DNA from: Mycobacterium sp. 852002-50816_SCH5313054-b
GTDB lineage: Bacteria; Actinomycetota; Actinomycetes; Mycobacteriales; Mycobacteriaceae
DNA length: 64,000 nucleotides
Assembly (NCBI RefSeq): GCF_001667185.1
Contig: NZ_LZIC01000076.1
Location: forward strand, 1 to 64,000
Direction of reading: 5' to 3'
The translations under genes were made by a program, and so were the position numbers. A model generated the notes under the pieces. It was not told where the DNA came from. It did not search any database and saw only the letters and a program-made list of their open reading frames with translations. Positions 55,750 through 64,000 of this stretch are shown one piece after another. Within the stretch, counting starts at the first letter, position 1; each line of letters starts with the position of its first letter.

Positions 55750-57018
55750 CTATCCCCTCAGCCGTCCCCGCACGCTATGGCGGCGATCCGGCAGCACGCC
55801 CATCGACTGATCCAGCGTGCTGTCTCCCCGCCAACCCACGATGTCCACGCCGACGGTCGCCATGTCGCGATACATGGCGGAGCGCTGCAGCGCCCACATC
55901 CGATCGATCAGGGGATCCTGCTGGGTTTCGAAGGGTGAGGTGTCGAGGATGTCCACCGCGATCACGACATGACCGCGCTTACGGAGGTCGATCAACGCCA
56001 GCGCGAATTCCGTGTCCAGCAGTGTGGAGAACGCGATCACGATGGCGCCAACCGGAACGGCCGCGCGCGGCGCCAGTGTGCCCGTGGTGTTTTCGAATTG
56101 GTCGCCGGCGGTCAGCACCGTGTCAAGCACCCGGTAGAACTGGCGCTGCCCGATATCGGCGCCGAGCCAGCGCGGGTGGTTGCCGCCGAGCGCGACGATG
56201 CCGGCGCGGTCACCGTGCCGCAACGCGGTCTGCACCACCTGCGCCGCGCCGCGCACGACCCGTTCGGTGGCCTCGGTCGCCGGACCCGCCGGCTGTCGAT
56301 ACGTGTCGATCAGCACCACCACGTCGGCGGCGCGGTCGGTCAGGCGCTGAGTCACGTGCAGTTGGCGGCGGCGCGCGCTCACCGGCCAGTTCACCGCCCG
56401 CAGCTGGTCGCCGGGCACGTAGGGGCGAATGTCCGCGTACTCGACGCCCGGCCCGATGTGCCGGGTGAGGTGGGCGCCCAGGCGGTCGAGCAACTCCGTC
56501 TGCGGGATCGGCGTCGACTGCGGCGGCGTCAGCGGGAACACGAGGACTTCGGCGGCGTCGACGGTGGCCGTCCCGGTCAGCAACCCGCCGCGCGCGACCA
56601 CCTCGATGCGGGCGCGCACCGGATAGCGGCCCCAGCGTTGTGCGGTTGCCGCAACGGTTTTCGCGTGGCGGGAAATCGGCTCCAGCGACTCGAGCTCCAT
56701 GCCGGCGACCGGCGAAACCGTGAGTTCGACCGCCGCGTGCCCGGACGCCCCGCGTTCCTCGGTCACCCAGACTTTGAGCCGCGCCCGCTCGGTTTCGAAG
56801 CATCGCTGCGAATCGGGTTCCCCATGCACCCGGATCGTCGGCGCCGGGCGTTGCCAGCTGATCGAACACAGCACGCCGAGCAGTGGAGCCGCGAAGGCGA
56901 TCAGCTGCCAGCGCGCCCCGATCACGGCGGCGGCCAGCGCGACCCCGGCGCACGTCGCGATCGCGCGCGCCAACGGCGATGCGCGCCAGCGGAACTCGAG
57001 TTCGCTGCTGTGGATCAC
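55750..57018 (-). CDS. DUF58 protein (Rv3163c-like)
   Basis: 422 residues. Two membrane helices at the N-terminus (about 18-50), an outer or cytosolic Ig-like region, and the DUF58 core with the signature GVEYADIRPYVPGDQLRAVNW (split: EYADIRPYVPGDQ and RAVNW). A VWA-like fold follows, beginning VVVLIDTYRQP. GTG start 7 bases after the moxR3 stop. DUF58 proteins are regular partners of MoxR ATPases; their job in protein maturation or envelope is not settled. Confidence 0.87.
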   Translation of the reverse strand: MIHSSELEFRWRASPLARAIATCAGVALAAAVIGARWQLIAFAAPLLGVLCSISWQRPAPTIRVHGEPDSQRCFETERARLKVWVTEERGASGHAAVELTVSPVAGMELESLEPISRHAKTVAATAQRWGRYPVRARIEVVARGGLLTGTATVDAAEVLVFPLTPPQSTPIPQTELLDRLGAHLTRHIGPGVEYADIRPYVPGDQLRAVNWPVSARRRQLHVTQRLTDRAADVVVLIDTYRQPAGPATEATERVVRGAAQVVQTALRHGDRAGIVALGGNHPRWLGADIGQRQFYRVLDTVLTAGDQFENTTGTLAPRAAVPVGAIVIAFSTLLDTEFALALIDLRKRGHVVIAVDILDTSPFETQQDPLIDRMWALQRSAMYRDMATVGVDIVGWRGDSTLDQSMGVLPDRRHSVRGRLRG

Positions 57019-57025
57019 GCCGGTC

Positions 57026-58003
57026 TCATCCGGCCCCCCCGTGCCCCCCGCCGGTTCGGGGCACCGGCAAGCGCCGCAGCAATTCCCCGACGACGTCGGC
57101 GCCCTGGATCTTGCGCACCCACATCTCCGGGCGCAAGGTGATCCGGTGCGCCACGGCCGCAACGGCGAGCGCCTTGACATCTTCCGGGATCACGTAGTCG
57201 CGACCGAGCAACAGCGCACGGGCGCGCGCGAGTTGGACGAGGTCGAGTTCGGCGCGGGGGCTGGCGCCCACCGCGACCTGTGGGTGGTGCCGGGTGGCGG
57301 TGGCCAGGGAAACCACATAGTGCAAGACGTCCTCGTGCACGGTCACCTGCTCGACCGACTCGCGCATCGCCAGCAGGTCGTGAGCGTCCACCACCTGATT
57401 GACCGTGGGCTCGGCCGAACCCCGTTCGAGGCGGCGACGCAGCATCGAGGTCTCGTCGCGCTCCGAGAGGTATCGAAGTTCCAGCCGGATCGCGAACCGA
57501 TCCAGCTGCGCCTCGGGTAGCGGGTAGGTGCCCTCGTACTCGATCGGGTTATCGGTCGCCAAGACGATGAAAGGTGTTGGCAGCTTGTGGGTTTCGCCGT
57601 CGATGCTCACCTGCCCCTCGGCCATCGCCTCCAGCAGCGCCGCCTGCGTCTTCGGCGGCGTGCGGTTGATCTCGTCGGCGAGCAACAGGTTGGTGAAGAT
57701 GGGGCCGGCCCGGAACGCGAAATGACCCGACTGCATGTCGTAGATCGTCGAGCCGAGCAGGTCCGCGGGCAGCAGGTCCGGGGTGAACTGCACCCGGGTG
57801 AATCGCAGCCCCAGCGCGGCCGCGAAGGATCGGGCGATGAGCGTCTTGCCGAGGCCGGGCAGGTCTTCGATGAGCACGTGTCCGCGCGCCAGCACGGCGA
57901 TCAGGATCAGCGTCAGTGCCGAGCGCTTCCCCACCACCACCCGTTCGATTTCGTCGAGCACCGCCTCGCACTGTGCGGTGGTTGTCGCGGCCGGCAGTGT
58001 CAT
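57026..58003 (-). CDS. moxR3: MoxR3, AAA+ ATPase
   Basis: 325-residue AAA+ chaperone-like ATPase (Rv3164c type). Walker A EDLPGLGKT (about 47-55), Walker B LLLADEINRTPPKTQAALLEAM (core ADEINR), sensor 1 VLATDNPIEYEGTYPLPEAQLDRF (core ATDNP) and an arginine-finger region after it. Probably acts on the DUF58 protein encoded next. Start overlaps the previous gene by 4 bases. Confidence 0.93.
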   Translation of the reverse strand: MTLPAATTTAQCEAVLDEIERVVVGKRSALTLILIAVLARGHVLIEDLPGLGKTLIARSFAAALGLRFTRVQFTPDLLPADLLGSTIYDMQSGHFAFRAGPIFTNLLLADEINRTPPKTQAALLEAMAEGQVSIDGETHKLPTPFIVLATDNPIEYEGTYPLPEAQLDRFAIRLELRYLSERDETSMLRRRLERGSAEPTVNQVVDAHDLLAMRESVEQVTVHEDVLHYVVSLATATRHHPQVAVGASPRAELDLVQLARARALLLGRDYVIPEDVKALAVAAVAHRITLRPEMWVRKIQGADVVGELLRRLPVPRTGGGHGGAG

Positions 58004-58482
58004 ATTTGCTCCAACTTTCGCAGGATCTCTTCCAGCACCGCGCGGCCCGGGCCGGGGTTATGGTCACCGGTGCGCGTGACGTTGTTGGGATTGACCCATT
58101 CCCACAGTTCGGCGCCGAAAAGGATCCTGCCGGTCGCGTGATACGCCACGGGGTCCTTGGCTTGCCGTTGGCCCGTTGTCATTTCGTAACGCCGCGCGAG
58201 CATGGGACGCAGGTGGCGGTCCCAGTCGACCCGCGTGGAGTCCGACCACCGGATCGTGGTCTCGGTGGTCGCAAGCCAGCGGCGCAATGAATCCCCGAGG
58301 TCGTCGTAATCCGGCTCGGTCGCCGGTTCGTTGCCGCGCCCGAGGTAGCGACGCACGTTGAGCAGCACCAGGGCCAGGGCAACGCCCGCGGCCGCCAGCA
58401 GGAACCGGCGGCCGTGCAGCAGCAACGCCAACAGCTCGATCCCCACCACCAGGCAAACACCCAGGGCCAACAGCTTTTTCAT
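58000..58482 (-). CDS. Membrane protein (Rv3165c-like)
   Basis: 160 residues with two N-terminal membrane helices (about 4-20 and 26-44) and a cytosolic domain containing LRRWLATTETTIRWSDSTRVDWDRHLRPMLARRYEM (core WSDSTRVDWDRHLRPML). It overlaps moxR3 and the upstream gene by 4 bases each, so the cluster is one transcript. Function unknown; conserved companion of MoxR3. Confidence 0.8.
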   Translation of the reverse strand: MKKLLALGVCLVVGIELLALLLHGRRFLLAAAGVALALVLLNVRRYLGRGNEPATEPDYDDLGDSLRRWLATTETTIRWSDSTRVDWDRHLRPMLARRYEMTTGQRQAKDPVAYHATGRILFGAELWEWVNPNNVTRTGDHNPGPGRAVLEEILRKLEQI

Positions 58483-59435
58483 ACCGGGCTCCGCAATTCC
58501 GCGAGGACCAGTCGCAGGACGTTCACCGCCACCTCACGATGTTCCTCGGTCATGACGTGCGGGCTGAAACGTGCCTCCTCGAACAGGTTCACCAGCTTTT
58601 CCGCGTTATCGGCCTGCAGCGCGTGGTGTTCGACGGCGCGGACGAGGACCTCGGTCGGCGTATCGAAGTCTTGAGGGGCGGCGCCCGGTACGTTGGCCAG
58701 CTCCCGCTCCATCGCGGCATAGCAGGCGATGATCGCCTCCCGCGGTTCCCGGCTGAGGTCGCCGATCTCGGCCAGTCCGACCTCGGCGGCGCGGGCCAGC
58801 GACTCCGCACGCGGCGCGGGCGCGGGGGACTCGACGTGATCGTCGGCATTGGCGAACGGCGTTGCCGCGCGCCAGCGCCGCCGCGCCATGATCACCGAGC
58901 CGGCGACGATCACCAGCATCATCGGGATCGCGCCGGCCAGCAACACCCCGAACATGTCCCCGGAGTTGTTAGGCGGGTGTTGCTGGGGCGGCGGGTTGGC
59001 GGGGCGTCCCGACGGCTGCGCGGGCGGGGCCGGGCCGGATACGGAGGGGTCGACGCGGTGCGGCACCAGGTAGTGGACCAGCAACGTCGCGATCAGCAGC
59101 CACGCCGCGATCAGCGCGAGCCCGATCAGAATCACGCGCCAGCTCGGGCGGCCCCTGCCGGTGCCGAGCATGTCGGACAGATCTTCCTGCTTGGGTGCCG
59201 GCGCACGCGGATCGCGCAACCGCGCGATGACGGCGATCGCCAGCAGCGCCAGGGAGCCGGCGAGGGCAGCTATGACGAAGAGTAGCGCCGCCCGGCCGCC
59301 GCCCGGCTCCGTCCGCACGCCACGGCCCTGAGCCGGAAGGTATCCGCGGAGGGCGGCGGCGACAAGGATCATCAGCACGATCAGCACGACGACGCGCCGC
59401 GTCGGCTTGTCAATACCGGGCTTTATCACGGGCAT
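58479..59435 (-). CDS. Membrane protein with DUF4129-like C-terminus (Rv3166c-like)
   Basis: 318 residues from the ATG at 59435; a second ATG at 59480 would add 15 residues but has no ribosome site. Membrane helices near 15-33, 48-68, 105-128 and 160-185 surround a Pro-rich outer loop (PPAQPSGRPANPPPQQHPP). The cytosolic C-terminus (ARAAEVGLAEIGDLSREPREAIIACYAAMERELA) resembles the DUF4129 end found in MoxR clusters and in transglutaminase-like proteins. First gene of the cluster. Confidence 0.75.
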   Translation of the reverse strand: MPVIKPGIDKPTRRVVVLIVLMILVAAALRGYLPAQGRGVRTEPGGGRAALLFVIAALAGSLALLAIAVIARLRDPRAPAPKQEDLSDMLGTGRGRPSWRVILIGLALIAAWLLIATLLVHYLVPHRVDPSVSGPAPPAQPSGRPANPPPQQHPPNNSGDMFGVLLAGAIPMMLVIVAGSVIMARRRWRAATPFANADDHVESPAPAPRAESLARAAEVGLAEIGDLSREPREAIIACYAAMERELANVPGAAPQDFDTPTEVLVRAVEHHALQADNAEKLVNLFEEARFSPHVMTEEHREVAVNVLRLVLAELRSPV

Positions 59436-59495
59436 GGGCACACCACTCGACCGGTTGCACTGGTTTTCTAATACTTGCATACGCCGGGGCGGGGC

Positions 59496-59504
59496 TTATC
59501 CACA
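59496..59504 (+). other. DnaA-box 9-mer, copy 1
   Basis: TTATCCACA, a perfect match to the general DnaA-box consensus. It lies in the divergent gap between the moxR3 cluster and the 13E12-type gene, 18 bases start to start from a second copy in the same direction. No dnaA or dnaN nearby. Confidence 0.5.
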
Positions 59505-59513
59505 GTTGGGGTT

Positions 59514-59522
59514 TTATCCACA
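59514..59522 (+). other. DnaA-box 9-mer, copy 2
   Basis: Second TTATCCACA. With the first it forms a short direct repeat (TTATCCACAG then G-rich sequence). It could serve as a DnaA transcription site for the adjacent nuclease-like gene. Confidence 0.5.
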
Positions 59523-59584
59523 GGCCGGGGGCGGTGTGGTTTCCGCGTCGGGGTTTTGACGGGGCTGGTTTTTAGCTTGGCGGC

Positions 59585-60970
59585 ATGGGTTCGTGCGTGG
59601 GTGCCGAGGAGGCACGGGAGCGCATCGATGCTGCGCTGGCGGCCATCGATGCCGCGCACGACGTGCTGCGCGAGACCAGCTCGGACGTGGTCGGCAACGA
59701 CTTTCGTATCGAGGTGGCCCGGCGGTTGGAGACCCAGGAGCGGCTTAACCGGGGTCTGATGTATCGGTTCTTCGCCGAGATCGCCGAACCCCCCGACGGC
59801 GCCACGGGTACCCCGGCGGTGCGCGGGATGTTGGGTGCGCGGCTGCGCATCACTCCCCAAGAGATCGCGCGCCGGTTCAAGCTGGCGGCGCGGATTCGGC
59901 CGCGGCGCTCGCTGACCGGCCCGCCGGTGGCGGCGGAGCTTTCGGCGCTGGCCGCAGCGGTGGAGGCCGGCACGGTCGGTGCGGACCATATCCGCGCGGT
60001 GTGCGACGCCGTCGACGTGTTGCCCGCCTGCGTGTCGGCGGCCGACGTGGCCGAGGCGGAGCGCAGGCTGGTGGGGCACGCGTCCAGGCTGGATGCCGGA
60101 TTGGTCACCAAGCTGGGGAAGCGCATCGCCGACTACCTCAATCCCGACGGGCTGTTCACCGACGAGGACCGGGCGCGCCGACGCTGCCTGCGGCTGGGCC
60201 CGCAGGGGCCCGACGGCATGTCGCGGCTATCTGGCGTGCTGGATCCCGAGGCCCGCGCCTACTTCGAGGCCGTCGAGGCCGCCGTGCGTCCCGGCCGCCA
60301 CCAGCCCGAGGGCGCCGAGCCCGAGAAGCGCGATGAGCGCACCGTCGCCCAGCGCTGTCACGACGCGCTGAAACTCGGCTTCAAGACGGCGATTGATTGC
60401 GGTGAGCTCGGAACCCACCGCGGTCACCCGGTCACCGTCATCGTCACCACCACCCTGGCCGAACTCGACCGCGCCGCGGATGCCGTGGTCGACCCGTCGG
60501 CCTCCATGCCGGCCCCGGCGCTGACGGGCGCGGGTTCGCGGCTGCCGATGCGGGACCTGATTCGCATGGCCGCCCAAGGGATTCACTATCTTGCGGTGTT
60601 CGACGACCACACCGGCCGGCCGCTATATCTGGGTCGCCAAAAACGGATCGCCACCGCAGATCAACGGCTCATCTGCTACGCCCGCGACCGCGGCTGCACC
60701 CGCCCCAACTGCCTGGCACCGGGCTACCACTGCGAGGTCCACCACTCACCGGACTGGGCCGCCGGCGGGCGCACCGACGCCGACAAACTGCACTTCGCCT
60801 GCGACGCCGACCACGACGACGCCAGCAGCGGCCACTGGCACACCAGCGTCACCGACAACGGCCGACTGGGCTGGACCGACGGCACCGGGCCGCCGCAAGT
60901 CAACCGCGCCCACCACCCCGAAGAACTCCTGCGCGGAGACTCCGACCCACCCGACGAGGACGAAAGTTGA
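59585..60970 (+). CDS. 13E12 repeat-family protein (DUF222 + HNH)
   Basis: 461 residues. The N-terminal DUF222 helical region (about 1-330) includes LRITPQEIARRFKLAARI and LSGVLDPEARAYFEAV. The C-terminal HNH-like domain reads CTRPNCLAPGYHCEVHHSPDWAAGG, then TDADKLHFACDADH; the central Asn of HNH is Lys or Asp here, as in several members. This repeated mycobacterial family is thought to be of mobile origin, yet its function is unknown. ATG with a convergent SDR gene 16 bases after its stop. Confidence 0.87.
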   Translation: MGSCVGAEEARERIDAALAAIDAAHDVLRETSSDVVGNDFRIEVARRLETQERLNRGLMYRFFAEIAEPPDGATGTPAVRGMLGARLRITPQEIARRFKLAARIRPRRSLTGPPVAAELSALAAAVEAGTVGADHIRAVCDAVDVLPACVSAADVAEAERRLVGHASRLDAGLVTKLGKRIADYLNPDGLFTDEDRARRRCLRLGPQGPDGMSRLSGVLDPEARAYFEAVEAAVRPGRHQPEGAEPEKRDERTVAQRCHDALKLGFKTAIDCGELGTHRGHPVTVIVTTTLAELDRAADAVVDPSASMPAPALTGAGSRLPMRDLIRMAAQGIHYLAVFDDHTGRPLYLGRQKRIATADQRLICYARDRGCTRPNCLAPGYHCEVHHSPDWAAGGRTDADKLHFACDADHDDASSGHWHTSVTDNGRLGWTDGTGPPQVNRAHHPEELLRGDSDPPDEDES

Positions 60971-60986
60971 CGGCGACCAGGCCGGG

Positions 60987-63660
<2,674 letters not shown>

Positions 63661-63661
<1 letters not shown>

Positions 63662-64000
63662 TGCTCGGACCGCTGGACGAGTTTCCGGTACATCAGGTTC
63701 CCCACCCCATTGCGTGGGCGGGTTCCTCGGACCGCAACTTCTACGACCGCGCCTACTTCAACGCCCACGACCGCAGCGGCGACATCTTCGTCATCAGCGG
63801 CATCGGCTACTACCCCAACCTCGGCGTCAAGGACGCGTTCTTCCTCGTCAGGCGCGGGGACACCCAGACAGCGGTGCACCTGTCGGACGCGATCGACCAG
63901 GACCGGCTCAACCAGAACGTCAACGGCTATCGCATCGAGGTCAGCGAACCGCTGCGCAAACTGCGTTTGGTCCTCGACGAAACCGAGGGCATCGCAGCGG
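63661..64000 (+). CDS. Conserved protein (Rv3169-like), 3' partial
   Basis: The first 113 residues of a conserved mycobacterial protein; the gene runs off the window. Seen: LGPLDEFPVHQVPHPIAWAGSSDRNFYDR, with core SDRNFYDRAYFNAHD, and GIGYYPNLGVKDAFFLVRRGD. ATG overlaps the previous stop by one base, so it is coupled to the phosphotransferase. No enzyme family recognised. Confidence 0.83.

Noticed and set aside
59496..59522. Chromosomal replication origin
   Set aside because: Only two DnaA boxes, no AT-rich unwinding region and no dnaA, dnaN or recF genes.
60700..60830. Loss of nuclease activity in the 13E12 protein from the missing HNH Asn
   Set aside because: Members of this family often vary at that position, so it does not by itself show inactivity.

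Overview
The window comes from a high-GC actinobacterium. Gene content and order point to a slow-growing Mycobacterium, most likely of the M. avium complex type. The evidence is a PE-domain lipase (LipY), a PPE protein, a tmRNA whose tag reads ADSHQRDYALAA, the block smpB-ftsX-ftsE-(Rv3103c/Rv3104c-like)-prfB-fprA, the fadE24/fadE23/fadB4 group, a complete 14-gene nuo operon and the moxR3 cluster. Remembered M. tuberculosis gene order (about Rv3097c to Rv3169) is the reference for synteny remarks; no alignment was run.

Layout. 1-710: end of a Tat-lipoprotein peptidoglycan amidase. 719-4533 (minus): a WXG100 protein, a 619-residue WXG toxin-like protein and three probable immunity genes, a type VII (ESX) polymorphic-toxin locus. 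4629-9368: a small secreted cysteine protein, a membrane patatin and LipY. 9577-10821: an ERG2/sigma-1-receptor-like protein and a TetR regulator that share a matched operator. 11119-19164 (minus): tmRNA, a ferritin-like protein, a mycothiol-dependent isomerase-like protein, an EamA transporter, SmpB, FtsX, FtsE, a proline-rich membrane protein, a MscS channel and RF2. 19255-24804: FprA, a DevR-like orphan regulator with an altered DNA-binding helix, a universal stress protein, PPE51-like and HisN. 24835-30406: a 26-bp palindrome, FadE24/FadE23, an aldo-keto reductase, an AcuI-type reductase and FadB4.

30561-39087 is one long plus-strand catabolic cluster of largely overlapping genes: homogentisate-dioxygenase-like cupin, alpha/beta hydrolase, CaiB-type CoA-transferase, HMG-CoA-lyase-like enzyme, TetR, acyl-CoA dehydrogenase, APH-type phosphotransferase, DUF6285-like protein, SnoaL-like protein and YceI. 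The dehydrogenase/phosphotransferase/DUF6285 trio resembles the LvaC-LvaA-LvaB (ACAD10/11-type) system that removes a 4-hydroxyl from acyl-CoAs by phosphorylation and elimination.

39117-55269: an Rv3143-like receiver gene broken by an in-frame TAG, then nuoA to nuoN (proton-pumping NADH dehydrogenase I), with most genes overlapping by a few bases. 55296-59435 (minus): the MoxR3/DUF58 cluster. 59585-62455: a 13E12-type HNH protein behind two perfect DnaA-box 9-mers, and an SDR+TetR pair. 62513-64000: Rv3168-like phosphotransferase and the start of an Rv3169-like gene. No CRISPR array, insertion sequence, tRNA or rRNA was seen.
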